A stretch of 64,000 bases of DNA from Phycicoccus sp. (GTDB lineage: Bacteria > Actinomycetota > Actinomycetes > Actinomycetales > Dermatophilaceae), in NCBI GenBank assembly GCA_017993715.1, contig JAGOME010000005.1, positions 37,233 through 101,232 on the forward strand, given 5' to 3'. The notes beneath the pieces were generated by a model that saw only the letters and a program-made list of their open reading frames with translations, did no database searches and was not told the DNA's origin. Below, piece by piece: positions 8,398 to 17,632 of the stretch (position 1 is its first letter; each line of letters begins with the position of its first letter). A program made the translations under genes and the position numbers.

Positions 8398-9453
8398 ATG
8401 TCCAGCGTTGACCAGCAGTCCCCCCGCGTCAGCCGCCGCAATCTCGCCCTGGGGGCGGCCTGGGCCGCCCCGGTGATCGCTCTCGGCGCCCCTGCGCCCG
8501 CCCAGGCCGTCACCAACAGTGCCTGCGACCCCGCCACCGGCACGTTCAACTTCTCGTGGGACATCTTCAACAGCGCCACCGCGCCTTCGGATCCCACGGT
8601 CGGAGCATCGACGTCGGTGAGTGTGACCAGCCAGGGCTTCGACTCGCTCCAGAACAACTCAAACCCCACGGCCCTCAGCGGTCGCACGATCAACCGTCTG
8701 GGGGTCAATGCTGTGCCCTTGGGCCTGATGGCCTGCACCCAACCGGACTTCAATCTGTCGGTGACCACGACGCGCTACGGCCACGCCTTCGACTCCTACA
8801 CGTGTGTGCCCGGATTTGCCTACCCCGCATCACAGACCTGTGGCAACCCGGGTGCTGGTGGGTATGCGCCGCAGTCACTCACCAAGTCGCAGTGGCGGGA
8901 CGGCGCGAACTTGAGCCCCGTCAGCGGCTACGACACGCCGGGTCAGCTGCCCGCACCCGGCGTGGCGGGTACCGCATTCGGGCTTTCCCTGGGGTGGAAC
9001 AACTACGCCCCGGGCGGCACAGGGGCATACACGGGGACCTCGAGCGTTGGCTACCTCAACAGGTCCGAATGGACGTTTACGTTCTCGCAGGCGGTCACCG
9101 ACCTGTACTTCAACCTCTACGACATCGACTACCGGAACTCTTTGGCCAGCGGCGGCGGCTCCGGCACGGGGGCGCGTGAGTATGTGGCCTTCAGCTCGTC
9201 GGCAGGCACCCTGCCGACGAGCTTCGGCACCCGCGGTGCGTCCGTTGCCGGGAGCGGGACCATCGCCACCCCGTGGGTCTCGACCCTGAACGGTGATGCG
9301 AGCCGGAATGCCGCGGCCAGCGGGATCACCAATATCTACTTCTCCACGGTGACGACCTTCACCATCGTGGCGTGGAGCGAGGACACGACCTACCGTACGT
9401 CCGAGAACATCTTCATGTCCGATCTCAAGTTCAAGTGCCCCACCGGCTGCTGA
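8398..9453 (+). CDS. Exported protein with twin-arginine-like signal peptide, function unknown
   Basis: From ATG 8398 the product has 351 aa. A signal peptide with a twin-arginine-like motif (SRRNLALGAAW) and a hydrophobic core ends at a likely cleavage site APAQA|VT around residue 37. The mature part is rich in Ser, Thr, Gly and aromatics, contains several Cys (two in the last eight residues, CPTGC), and resembles beta-rich surface proteins in composition. No LPXTG motif or C-terminal membrane anchor is present, so it is probably released or non-covalently attached. GTG 8380 is an alternative start. I recognise no family. Confidence 0.75.
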   Translation: MSSVDQQSPRVSRRNLALGAAWAAPVIALGAPAPAQAVTNSACDPATGTFNFSWDIFNSATAPSDPTVGASTSVSVTSQGFDSLQNNSNPTALSGRTINRLGVNAVPLGLMACTQPDFNLSVTTTRYGHAFDSYTCVPGFAYPASQTCGNPGAGGYAPQSLTKSQWRDGANLSPVSGYDTPGQLPAPGVAGTAFGLSLGWNNYAPGGTGAYTGTSSVGYLNRSEWTFTFSQAVTDLYFNLYDIDYRNSLASGGGSGTGAREYVAFSSSAGTLPTSFGTRGASVAGSGTIATPWVSTLNGDASRNAAASGITNIYFSTVTTFTIVAWSEDTTYRTSENIFMSDLKFKCPTGC

Positions 9454-9474
9454 CTGCGTGACCTGCTCTGCTGG

Positions 9475-9497
9475 CCCGGAACCCTCGCGGTTCCGGG
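9475..9497 (+). terminator. Terminator hairpin after the exported-protein gene
   Basis: Positions 9475-9483 (core CCGGAACC) pair perfectly with 9489-9497 (GGTTCCGG) around a 5-nt loop, 22 nt after the stop codon. Confidence 0.65.
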
Positions 9498-9601
9498 GCA
9501 GCCGTGTGCTGCGGGCGATCTGCCTGGGTATTGCCGCTGATCTGGTCGGCCTCGTGCGCGTAGACACGCGTGTGCTCCAAGTGACGGGTGTGACGTTCGC
9601 G

Positions 9602-9607
9602 TAGGCT
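9602..9607 (+). promoter_or_regulatory. Leaderless -10 box for ftsK (TAGGCT)
   Basis: TAGGCT ends 7 nt before ATG 9615; no ribosome-binding sequence is present. The same hexamer at the same spacing precedes dapB. Confidence 0.5.
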
Positions 9608-9614
9608 CGCCGAC

Positions 9615-12305
9615 ATGGCAAACCGTCCCACCCCGACGACGCGGCCCCGTGCCGGTGCAGCCCGTCCGGCCGCAACCTCGGCGCGCCGGCCGGCGACCCG
9701 AAAGCCCGCACCCAAGGGGCGCGCTAGTGGCTCGCCCAAAAAGGGCGGACTGCCGCTGCCACTGCGTGCGCTGCGGTCGACATGGATGGGTATGGCGTCC
9801 GTGGCGGGGGGCACCGTGCGCAGGGTGCATTCGGCGGGTGCGGACCTCGAGCCCGAGCACAAGCGCGACGGGCTGGGCTTCGCCCTCATTGCCGCGGCCA
9901 TCCTGGTCGCCGCCCGCGAGTGGTGGGGCATGCCCGGCATCGTCGGGGATGCCTCGCACGCCGTCGTGGCCGGGACCGTGGGACGCCTGGCCTATGCGGC
10001 GCCGATCGTCCTGTTGGCCTTCGGTCTGCACCTCTTGCGGGGACCCGATCGCCGCGAGGAGAGCAACCGACTGGCCGTCGGCACGATCCTGCTCGCCTGT
10101 GCCGCGGCCGGCCTGGTCCACCTCTCCGCCGGGATTCCTCAGCCACCCGGAGGCGCCAACGCCATGCGCGCAGCCGGCGGCATCATCGGCTTCCTGGCCG
10201 CGAGCCCGCTCGATGCGGCTGTCGGCTCCGCCGGTGCCACGCTTGTGCTCATCCTTCTCGGGATCTTCGGCCTGCTCGTCCTGACCGCCACCCCGGTCCA
10301 CCAGATTCCGGACCGCGCGCGGGCCGTGCGGGCCTACTTCGTCGGACCCACTCCGGAGGAGTCCGACGGCGCCGACGCCGCGGACGACGCCATCAAGAAG
10401 AAGCGCCCCTCGCGCACCAAGACCGGCCCCGGCGCCGGAGAACTCGACGGCGACACGGCATTCGATCAGGCCGCCGTGGTGGATCCGGTGACCGGCAAGC
10501 GACTGCGCCCCGGTCAGAAGCGACCCAAGCCCACCCCCGAACGGGACATCACGGTGCCTGTCACCGTGCCCAGCGCCCCAGCCGTCGCTGTGGCCGAGAA
10601 GACCCCCCTCGAGGCGCCCCCGACCGCTCAGCTCCCGCCCCGAGTCGAGCAGTTGGCTTTGGCCGGGGATATCACCTATACGCTGCCGGACTCAGCCCTC
10701 CTGGAGCCGGGCTCGCCGCACAAGGAACGCAGTGCGGCCAACGACGCCGTGGTCCACTCGCTCACCCAGGTCTTTGAGCAGTTCGACATCGACGCGGCCG
10801 TGACCGGCTTCTCTCGCGGCCCGACGGTCACGCGCTACGAGGTCGAGCTGGGCCACGGCACCAAGGTCGAGCGGGTGACCGCGTTGTCCAAGAACATCGC
10901 GTATGCCGTCGCCTCCGCCGATGTGCGGATCCTCAGCCCCATCCCCGGCAAGTCGGCGATCGGCATCGAGATCCCCAACACTGACCGCGAGAAGGTCAGC
11001 CTCGGTGACGTGCTGCGCAGCCAGGTGGCTCGCTCCAACGAGCACCCGATGGTCATGGGCGTCGGCAAGGACGTCGAAGGCGGTTACGTCATCGCCAACC
11101 TCGCCAAGATGCCGCACTTGCTGGTCGCCGGCGCGACCGGCTCAGGTAAGAGCAGTTTTGTGAACTCGATGATCACCTCGATCCTCATGCGATCCACGCC
11201 TGACGAGGTGCGGATGATCCTGGTCGACCCTAAGCGCGTCGAGCTGACGGGCTATGAGGGGATTCCGCACCTCATCACCCCGATCATCACCAACCCCAAG
11301 AAGGCCGCCGAGGCCCTCCAGTGGGTCGTGCGGGAGATGGATGCGCGCTACGACGACCTGGCCAACTACGGCTACAAGCACGTCGATGACTTCAACAAGG
11401 CGGTCCGCGCAGGCACGGTCACCCCGCCCGCCGGCAGCCAGCGGGTCATCCAGCCTTACCCCTATCTCCTTGTCGTCGTCGACGAGCTCGCCGACTTGAT
11501 GATGGTTGCTCCTCGCGACGTCGAGGAGTCGATCGTCCGCATCACCCAGCTCGCGCGCGCCGCCGGCATTCACCTGGTGTTGGCAACCCAGCGGCCGAGC
11601 GTGGACGTCGTGACCGGGCTGATCAAGGCCAACGTGCCCTCACGGATGGCCTTCGCCACCTCCTCGCTGGCCGACTCTCGGGTCGTCCTCGACCAGCCCG
11701 GCGCCGAGAAGCTCATCGGCCAGGGTGATGCCCTCTTCCTCCCCATGGGCGCCAGCAAGCCCATGCGGGTCCAGGGTGCCTGGGTCACCGAGTCCGAGAT
11801 CGCGAACGTGGTCAAGGTCGTGACCGAGCAGCTGAAACCGGCCTATCGCGACGACGTCGCCGTCGCAGCCGAGAAGAAGGTCATCGATGACGACATCGGC
11901 GACGACCTCGACCTCCTACTCCAAGCCGCCGAGCTCGTGGTCACCACGCAGTTCGGCTCCACCTCAATGCTCCAGCGCAAGCTGCGGGTCGGGTTTGCCA
12001 AGGCCGGTCGGCTGATGGACCTGCTCGAGTCTCGGGGCATCGTCGGCCCGTCCGAGGGCTCGAAGGCCCGCGATGTGCTCGTCCGCCCCGACGACCTCCC
12101 GACGACCCTTGCCCTTCTGCGTGGTGAGGACCCGCCCGAGGTCGACGCCCCCTACGACGACGAGCGTCCGCCCGCCAAGCCGTATGCCGCCGCGGCGCCG
12201 TCCGGCCCCGGGTCGCCGGAGTGGGACGCGGCCACGGAGATCGTGCAGGAGTGGGACGAGCCCGAGGAGGGCGAGGACGCCTGGGAACTCACCGGCCGGC
12301 GCTGA
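9615..12305 (+). CDS. ftsK: DNA translocase FtsK/SpoIIIE
   Basis: Septal DNA pump that moves chromosome ends out of the closing septum and activates dimer resolution. The 896-aa protein starts with a basic Pro/Arg/Lys tail, then four membrane segments (about residues 75-230), a variable linker, and the RecA-like motor with Walker A GATGSGKS at 506-513 and Walker B LLVVVDELADLM. A C-terminal gamma winged helix (LLLQAAELVVTTQ to VLVRPDDL) would read polar DNA motifs. Length and domain order are normal. It faces the minus-strand MauE gene. Confidence 0.97.
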   Translation: MANRPTPTTRPRAGAARPAATSARRPATRKPAPKGRASGSPKKGGLPLPLRALRSTWMGMASVAGGTVRRVHSAGADLEPEHKRDGLGFALIAAAILVAAREWWGMPGIVGDASHAVVAGTVGRLAYAAPIVLLAFGLHLLRGPDRREESNRLAVGTILLACAAAGLVHLSAGIPQPPGGANAMRAAGGIIGFLAASPLDAAVGSAGATLVLILLGIFGLLVLTATPVHQIPDRARAVRAYFVGPTPEESDGADAADDAIKKKRPSRTKTGPGAGELDGDTAFDQAAVVDPVTGKRLRPGQKRPKPTPERDITVPVTVPSAPAVAVAEKTPLEAPPTAQLPPRVEQLALAGDITYTLPDSALLEPGSPHKERSAANDAVVHSLTQVFEQFDIDAAVTGFSRGPTVTRYEVELGHGTKVERVTALSKNIAYAVASADVRILSPIPGKSAIGIEIPNTDREKVSLGDVLRSQVARSNEHPMVMGVGKDVEGGYVIANLAKMPHLLVAGATGSGKSSFVNSMITSILMRSTPDEVRMILVDPKRVELTGYEGIPHLITPIITNPKKAAEALQWVVREMDARYDDLANYGYKHVDDFNKAVRAGTVTPPAGSQRVIQPYPYLLVVVDELADLMMVAPRDVEESIVRITQLARAAGIHLVLATQRPSVDVVTGLIKANVPSRMAFATSSLADSRVVLDQPGAEKLIGQGDALFLPMGASKPMRVQGAWVTESEIANVVKVVTEQLKPAYRDDVAVAAEKKVIDDDIGDDLDLLLQAAELVVTTQFGSTSMLQRKLRVGFAKAGRLMDLLESRGIVGPSEGSKARDVLVRPDDLPTTLALLRGEDPPEVDAPYDDERPPAKPYAAAAPSGPGSPEWDAATEIVQEWDEPEEGEDAWELTGRR

Positions 12306-12336
12306 GTCCGGGGGCGAACACGTCGCCCTGTTGAGG

Positions 12337-13443
12337 TCAGTCCTTGGTGACGAGTTCGCCTTCGACCACCGTGTCCGCGGTGGGATCGTCGACCTCGACG
12401 TCGCCGTCCGAGAGCGCATCGGCGATGTCGTCGACGAAGGCGCGGATCTCTTCGATGCCGCTGACCGGTCCGCCGGCCAGCATGCCGTCGGCGCCCAGCA
12501 GGACTGCTGCCGGGCTGGCCTCCAACTGGAGGGCCTGCCAGGCGAGCCCCGCGTGGTCTCGCCACCCTGGCGCGGGCTGGCGCGAGTGGACGTCGAGGGG
12601 GGGCACCCCGGAGAAGATGTAGCGCACGTCGATGGCCGGGACCCGCTCCGCCCAGCCCTCGGTCTCGGTCAAGGCCATGATCGTCGAGCCGCAGTAGCAG
12701 TTGCCAAAGACCAGCAACTGGGCGCGCTGCTGGGCGAGCTCGGTGAGGAGCACCGGCTCGCCCTCCGGGGTGACCAGCAGCGACCTCGGGATCGGCGCGC
12801 GAATGTAGTCATCGTCGTCGGACGATGCGTCATGGTCACCTCTGTCGCTGCGGGTGGCGGTCGTGGCGTGCGCACTGTGGTCATGTCGATCCGACGCGGG
12901 CGCCGCACCCGTCGCCTCGAAGGTGCCGCCGGACATGAACACGGCCACTGCGGCGAGCCCGATCGCCATGAGGACCCACACCCAGCCGATCGTCCCGAAC
13001 GTCGCCAACTCGCCCGGAACGGTGTGACCGGTGAACGCCAGGCCGACGAAGACCAGAGCCAGCGCGACAAAGAGGACGTTGCGCGCCACCGTGCGACCGT
13101 TGACTCGCTGGTCACCGATATTGCCGAAGCAGCCGCAGGTCGGGCGAGGTGAGAAGCCCATGGCTCGGACGATCACGGCCAGGTAGGCGACGAACAGCGC
13201 CAACGAGGCCACGGACGCAGCGCGCACCAAGAGGGTGAACGGGGAGGTCATGACGATGGCCAACACGAGCTCGCCGGTCGGCAAGGCGCGAGCGAACCAG
13301 TCCGTGCGCAGGAATGCTGGGAGTCGCAGGAGGGTGATGCTGCTCGTCGTCGACTCGGGGGCGCGGACTTTGGCGATGGCGCTGACCACCAGGACAGCCG
13401 CAAGGATCAGCGGTGCCATGGTCAAAGGGGAGGCAATCGTCAT
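12337..13443 (-). CDS. MauE-type membrane redox protein fused to a thioredoxin-like domain
   Basis: A 368-aa protein. The N-terminal part (to about residue 170) is a four-helix MauE/DoxX-like membrane domain with its Cys pair in PTCGCFG. A His/Asp-rich linker (about 183-212) follows, then a soluble domain resembling thioredoxin/AhpC folds, carrying NCYCGST where a CxxC would be expected; it is a Cys-X-Cys. MauE-like proteins hand electrons across the membrane to extracytoplasmic thiol proteins, so a disulfide role is inferred. A TACCAT box lies 6 nt before the ATG. Confidence 0.75.
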   Translation of the reverse strand: MTIASPLTMAPLILAAVLVVSAIAKVRAPESTTSSITLLRLPAFLRTDWFARALPTGELVLAIVMTSPFTLLVRAASVASLALFVAYLAVIVRAMGFSPRPTCGCFGNIGDQRVNGRTVARNVLFVALALVFVGLAFTGHTVPGELATFGTIGWVWVLMAIGLAAVAVFMSGGTFEATGAAPASDRHDHSAHATTATRSDRGDHDASSDDDDYIRAPIPRSLLVTPEGEPVLLTELAQQRAQLLVFGNCYCGSTIMALTETEGWAERVPAIDVRYIFSGVPPLDVHSRQPAPGWRDHAGLAWQALQLEASPAAVLLGADGMLAGGPVSGIEEIRAFVDDIADALSDGDVEVDDPTADTVVEGELVTKD

Positions 13444-13449
13444 GGCTCC

Positions 13450-13455
13450 ATGGTA
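13450..13455 (-). promoter_or_regulatory. Leaderless -10 box for the MauE-fusion gene (TACCAT)
   Basis: On the minus strand TACCAT ends 6 nt before ATG 13443. It lies within a short divergent promoter region shared with the channel-like gene at 13489. Confidence 0.4.
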
Positions 13456-13474
13456 GGGCGACCGTCGCCAGCCC

Positions 13475-13480
13475 TACGCT
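13475..13480 (+). promoter_or_regulatory. Leaderless -10 box for the channel-like gene (TACGCT)
   Basis: TACGCT ends 8 nt before ATG 13489, with no ribosome-binding sequence between. Confidence 0.4.
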
Positions 13481-13488
13481 GTCCAACC

Positions 13489-14190
13489 ATGACGAGCCTG
13501 TGGGACGACCTGCGCGAAGAACCGACCCGGATGCAGCGGTGGCGCGCGGTGCTGCGGCGTCAGCCCTCGGCATTCCTGCTCGCTGTTCAACTCCTCGTCA
13601 TCCTCCTGCTGCCGTGGATCGAGGGGCCCACCTGGGGGCGGGCCGTCCTGATCGTGCTGAGCTTGACGGCCCTGACCGTGGCGGTCCTCACGGTGCGCAG
13701 CACTCCCGCGCTGACCTGGCTGGCGGTCGGCCTCGCGCTACCGGCCGGCACTCTCGAGGTGGCCGGCGTGGCCTACCAGGGCAATGGGGTGCTGGCGGCA
13801 GTCGCGCACACTGCTCTTGCCATCTTTTATGCCTACACCGCGTTCGCGCTCATTTCCTACATGTTCGAGGATGCCTGGGTCACCAAGGACGAGCTGTTTG
13901 CGGTGGGAGCGTGCTTCACCGTGCTCGTCTTCGCCTTCGCCTACCTCTATCTCGGGATTCAGGAGGTCTATCCCCACTCGTTCACCTCGGTGGACGGGCC
14001 GGGGCAGCGCACCTTCCTCGAGCTCGTGTACTTCTCCGGCGCAAACCTGACCAGCGTGGGGCTCTCGGATGTCGGTTCCATCCGTCCAGTCGCACGCTCG
14101 GTGACGACCATCGAGCAGCTCGGCGGCGTGTTGTACGTGGCCATGGTGATCAGCCGACTCGTCGCCCTCACAGTGTTGCGCAACCGCTAA
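13489..14190 (+). CDS. Ion-channel-like membrane protein with altered selectivity filter
   Basis: A 233-aa protein with about six membrane segments and a late pore-helix-like segment (TFLELVYFSGANL) followed by TSVGLSD and a last helix. The layout matches two-TM potassium channel pores preceded by extra helices. The usual filter TVGYGD is here SVGLSD, so potassium selectivity is doubtful. ATG 13489 was preferred over an upstream in-frame start because the TACGCT box sits just before it. Its stop overlaps that of the convergent dipeptidase gene by three bases. Confidence 0.65.
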   Translation: MTSLWDDLREEPTRMQRWRAVLRRQPSAFLLAVQLLVILLLPWIEGPTWGRAVLIVLSLTALTVAVLTVRSTPALTWLAVGLALPAGTLEVAGVAYQGNGVLAAVAHTALAIFYAYTAFALISYMFEDAWVTKDELFAVGACFTVLVFAFAYLYLGIQEVYPHSFTSVDGPGQRTFLELVYFSGANLTSVGLSDVGSIRPVARSVTTIEQLGGVLYVAMVISRLVALTVLRNR

Positions 14191-15404
14191 AGCCGGACGC
14201 ATACCTCGGGTCCCGGTGACGCAGGGGTCGGCCCATCGAGGTCCTCGATGCGTGCGAGGCTGGCTCCGCGTTGCGCGCAGACCTCCTTCGCCACGCGTTC
14301 GGCCTCGCCGACGACTCGCAGCACGTTGCCGCTGGTCAGCTTGCCCAGATCAGCGTCCGACCACCCACGGTCGGCCAGAGCTCGCAGCAGGCGGGGATAC
14401 CCGCTGACGTCTTCCAGGCCGACCGGGCCTCCCGGCATTCCGTCGTAATCACCGCCCACGCCCACGTGGTCGATTCCCGCGACCTCTCGGACGTGCTCGA
14501 CATGTGCGACCACGTCGTCCAGGGTCGCCAGGGGAGCGGGGGTCCTGCGGCCGCGCTCGGAGAGGAATGCCGAGAAGGCCACGTGGTCGCGAGGGTCGAC
14601 CCCCCTGTCCCGGGCGTCCTGGCGGCCCGCCTCCACCCATTCGTGGACGGGAGGGCTGACGAAGTAGGGCACGAACGTGACCATGCAGACTCCACCGTTG
14701 CCGGCCAGGATGCCGAGCACGTCATCGGGCACATTGCGCACCGACGGACACACGGCATACGCGCTGGAGTGGGAGAACATCACCGGTGCCTCGGTGGTGG
14801 CGAGGGCATCCCGCATGGTGTCCGCCGAGACGTGGCTGAGGTCGACGAGCATCCCGATCCGGTTCATTTCCCGGACCACCTCGCGGCCGAACGAACTCAG
14901 CCCGCCCAGCCGCGGTTCGTCGGTTGCCGAGTCGGCCCACGGCACGTTCTGGTTGTGGGTCAGGGTCAAGTACCGCACGCCGAGCGACCCGAGCATGCGC
15001 AGCACGCCGAGGGAGGAGTCGATGCTATGCCCGCCTTCGGCGCCGAGGAAGGAGGCGATCCGGCCGCGGCCCATCGCGGCCCGGGCCTGCTCGGCGGTCG
15101 TGGTCAGGGTGAGGTCGGCGGGATACCGTCGCGTCATCTCCCACACGGCATCGACTTGCTCCAACGTCGCGGTCACCGCGTCGGCGCCGGGCAAGGTCGC
15201 CGGCACGAAGACCGACCAGAACTGGCCGCCCACACCACCGCGCCGGAGCCGGGGCAGGTCCGTGTGGGTCGGCAGCCCATCGGTGGCCAGATCTAGCCTG
15301 GACCAGTCGTAGCCGACGCGTTCGCGCGCCTCCCAGGCCAGGTCGTTGTGCCCGTCGATAACCGGCGCGGTGGCGAGGAGGCGGGTGATCCGGTCGTCCG
15401 ACAT
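14187..15404 (-). CDS. Membrane dipeptidase, peptidase family M19
   Basis: Zinc-dependent dipeptidase of the renal dipeptidase family, 405 aa from ATG 15404. Metal and substrate motifs are present: DGHNDLAW at the start, GAEGGHSI mid-protein, LVDLSHVS and FSHSSA, then GIDHVGVGGDYDG. No signal peptide is visible, so it is probably cytoplasmic. Start 15404 was chosen over 15413 because a TACGGT box lies 7 nt upstream. Some M19 members cleave other substrates, so the exact dipeptide is unknown. Confidence 0.92.
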   Translation of the reverse strand: MSDDRITRLLATAPVIDGHNDLAWEARERVGYDWSRLDLATDGLPTHTDLPRLRRGGVGGQFWSVFVPATLPGADAVTATLEQVDAVWEMTRRYPADLTLTTTAEQARAAMGRGRIASFLGAEGGHSIDSSLGVLRMLGSLGVRYLTLTHNQNVPWADSATDEPRLGGLSSFGREVVREMNRIGMLVDLSHVSADTMRDALATTEAPVMFSHSSAYAVCPSVRNVPDDVLGILAGNGGVCMVTFVPYFVSPPVHEWVEAGRQDARDRGVDPRDHVAFSAFLSERGRRTPAPLATLDDVVAHVEHVREVAGIDHVGVGGDYDGMPGGPVGLEDVSGYPRLLRALADRGWSDADLGKLTSGNVLRVVGEAERVAKEVCAQRGASLARIEDLDGPTPASPGPEVCVRL

Positions 15405-15411
15405 GCACCCC

Positions 15412-15417
15412 ACCGTA
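15412..15417 (-). promoter_or_regulatory. Leaderless -10 box for the M19 dipeptidase (TACGGT)
   Basis: On the minus strand TACGGT ends 7 nt before ATG 15404. It is embedded in a copy of the octamer CGGCATAC. Confidence 0.4.
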
Positions 15418-15458
15418 TGCCGCGCGCGCCAGGACGGAGAGGACGGCCACCAGGAAAC

Positions 15459-15464
15459 TAGAGT
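15459..15464 (+). promoter_or_regulatory. Leaderless -10 box for rimO (TAGAGT)
   Basis: TAGAGT ends 6 nt before ATG 15471, with no ribosome-binding sequence between. Confidence 0.5.
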
Positions 15465-15470
15465 GGCGTC

Positions 15471-16883
15471 ATGACGTCCCCTGGCACTTCCGCGCGCACA
15501 GTTGCGCTGGTCACGTTGGGGTGCACCCGCAACGAAGTCGACTCCGAGGAGCTGGCCGGCCGGCTGGCTCGCGAGGGCTGGATCCTCGTCGACGATGCCG
15601 GGGAGGCCGACGTGGCCGTGGTCAACACCTGCGGATTCGTCGAGCAGGCCAAGAAGGACTCGATCGACGCGCTGCTGGAGGCTGCCGACCTCAAGGAAAC
15701 GGGACGGACCCAGGCCGTCGTTGCCGTCGGCTGTCTCGCCGAACGCTACGGGCAGACCCTGGCCGACGAGCTACCCGAAGCCGACGCCGTCCTCGGTTTC
15801 GACTCGTATGCCGACATGTCCGGTCAGCTGCGCCGCATCCTTGCCGGGGAGCGGCCCGCGTCGCACCGCCCGACGGATCGGCGGGCGCTCTTGCCGCTCA
15901 CGCCCGTGGACCGGGGGGCTGCGGCGGCCGGGGTGGCGCTCCCGGGACATGGGGGGTCGGTGCTGCGGGCCCGACTGGACTCCCGACCCTGGGCGCCGCT
16001 GAAGATCGCCAGCGGTTGCGACAGGCGCTGCGCGTTCTGCGCCATTCCCTCCTTTCGCGGGTCATTCGTGTCGCGCCGCCCAACCGAGATCATCGACGAG
16101 GCACGGTGGCTGGCCGAGTCTGGCGTGCGTGAGCTGCTCCTGGTCAGTGAGAACTCGACCTCCTACGGCAAGGACCTGGGGGACCTCGCCCTCCTGGAGA
16201 AGCTGCTCCCGGAGCTGGCCGAGGTCGAGGGGATCGAGCGGGTCCGCGTTTCCTATCTGCAGCCCGCGGAGGTCCGCCCCGGCCTCGTTGCCGCCATGGC
16301 CTCCATCCCGGCGGTGATGCCGTGGTACGACCTGTCCTTCCAGCACGCGTCATCGTCGGTCCTGCGCAGGATGCGCCGCTTCGGCGGGACTGAGGCGTTC
16401 CTCGAGCTCATCGGTCGGGTGCGGGCGGTGCGTCCGGATGCGGGAGTGCGCACCAACGTCATTGTCGGCTTCCCGGGGGAGACCGATGACGACGTTGACG
16501 AGCTTGAGCGCTTCCTCATCGCCGCGGAGCTCGACGTCGTCGGAGTGTTCGCCTACTCCGATGAGGACGGAACTGAGGCTGTGGACCTGGACGGCAAGCT
16601 GCCCGACGATGTCGTGGCGCAGCGGCATTCCCGCGTGACTGACCTCGTCGAGGCCCTCACCACCCAACGGGCCGCCGATCGCGTGGGCGAGTCAGTCATC
16701 GTCCTCATTGAGGAGGTCGACGAGGACACCGGGGACCTGGTCGGCCGCGCCGAGCATCAGGGGCCGGACGTCGATGGCGTCACGATCGTGCACGGCGCCC
16801 CGGACGCCGGGATCGGCTCCTTCGTCACGGCAGAGGTGACCGGATCCCTGGGGGTCGACCTTGTCGCGCGGGCAGCGCCGTGA
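15471..16883 (+). CDS. rimO: Ribosomal protein S12 methylthiotransferase
   Basis: Radical-SAM enzyme that methylthiolates an aspartate of ribosomal protein S12. The 470-aa product has the N-terminal cluster domain ([28 protein letters not shown]), the radical-SAM triad Cys183/Cys187/Cys190 in GCDRRCAFC, and a C-terminal TRAM domain. The residues after the first Cys are RimO-like rather than MiaB-like; the true miaB is at 33226. Its stop overlaps the pgsA start (GTGA), so they are coupled. Confidence 0.95.
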   Translation: MTSPGTSARTVALVTLGCTRNEVDSEELAGRLAREGWILVDDAGEADVAVVNTCGFVEQAKKDSIDALLEAADLKETGRTQAVVAVGCLAERYGQTLADELPEADAVLGFDSYADMSGQLRRILAGERPASHRPTDRRALLPLTPVDRGAAAAGVALPGHGGSVLRARLDSRPWAPLKIASGCDRRCAFCAIPSFRGSFVSRRPTEIIDEARWLAESGVRELLLVSENSTSYGKDLGDLALLEKLLPELAEVEGIERVRVSYLQPAEVRPGLVAAMASIPAVMPWYDLSFQHASSSVLRRMRRFGGTEAFLELIGRVRAVRPDAGVRTNVIVGFPGETDDDVDELERFLIAAELDVVGVFAYSDEDGTEAVDLDGKLPDDVVAQRHSRVTDLVEALTTQRAADRVGESVIVLIEEVDEDTGDLVGRAEHQGPDVDGVTIVHGAPDAGIGSFVTAEVTGSLGVDLVARAAP

Positions 16884-17503
16884 CACCTGAGCCGGTCGCG
16901 CGTCGGGTGAGTGCGTGGAACATCGCCAACTACCTCACCGTGCTCAGGCTGGCGCTGGTGCCTGTGTTCGGATATCTCCTCCTCGCCCATGATGGCGCCC
17001 CGGACGCTTTCCGGTGGGCTGCGTGGCTGACCTTTGCGATCGCCATGCTCACCGATCGCATCGATGGGGATCTGGCCCGCAGCCGCGGACTGGTCACGGA
17101 CTTCGGCAAGGTCGTCGACCCGATCGCGGACAAGGCCCTGGTGACGATGGCCCTGGTCGGGCTCTCGTTGCTCGCCGAAGTGCCGTGGTGGGTGACCGTG
17201 GTTGTGCTGGTGCGCGAGTGGGGCATCACGCTGCTGCGCCTGTGGGTGATCCGCCATGGTGTCATCGCCGCCGATCGGGGAGGCAAACTCAAGACGCTCC
17301 TCCAGGCCGTCGCCCTCCTGCTGTTGTTGCTACCCCGCGAGGTACTCCCGCTGTCGGCGCTGTGGACGGGGGCCGCGTGGATCGCCCTGGTGCTTGCGGT
17401 CATCGTCACGGTGGTCACCGGGGTCAATTACGTCATCGCTGCCTTGCGCCTGCGCGCGACGAGCGATCGCACCCGGGCCAAGCGGGGAGTCGGGGAGTCC
17501 TGA
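16880..17503 (+). CDS. pgsA: CDP-diacylglycerol-glycerol-3-phosphate 3-phosphatidyltransferase
   Basis: Membrane enzyme making phosphatidylglycerol phosphate. The 207-aa product with about five to six membrane helices has a complete CDP-alcohol phosphotransferase motif: D62, G63, A66, R67, G76, D80 and D84. The GTG start overlaps the rimO stop. In many actinobacteria cinA separates pgsA from clgR; here clgR follows after about 180 bp with no cinA. A copy of GAATGCCG sits in that gap at 17533. Confidence 0.93.
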   Translation: MTPEPVARRVSAWNIANYLTVLRLALVPVFGYLLLAHDGAPDAFRWAAWLTFAIAMLTDRIDGDLARSRGLVTDFGKVVDPIADKALVTMALVGLSLLAEVPWWVTVVVLVREWGITLLRLWVIRHGVIAADRGGKLKTLLQAVALLLLLLPREVLPLSALWTGAAWIALVLAVIVTVVTGVNYVIAALRLRATSDRTRAKRGVGES

Positions 17504-17626
17504 CCGCGCCCCGCCCTGTCGACAGGGTCCGGGAATGCCGCGCACGACCCTGGGTGTTCCCCACAGGTTCCACGGCCGTCCACGCCCCGCCGACGTTTCC
17601 TGGGTGCCGGGCACAGGACCGCACGG

Positions 17627-17632
17627 TACGGT
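17627..17632 (+). promoter_or_regulatory. Probable -10 box for clgR (TACGGT)
   Basis: TACGGT lies 50 nt upstream of the clgR start. A palindrome with TCGC and GCGA arms around 5 nt (17653-17665) lies downstream of it. It resembles ClgR-type operators (CGC-N5-GCG) but departs from the published consensus in its centre, so autoregulation is only a possibility. Confidence 0.35.
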
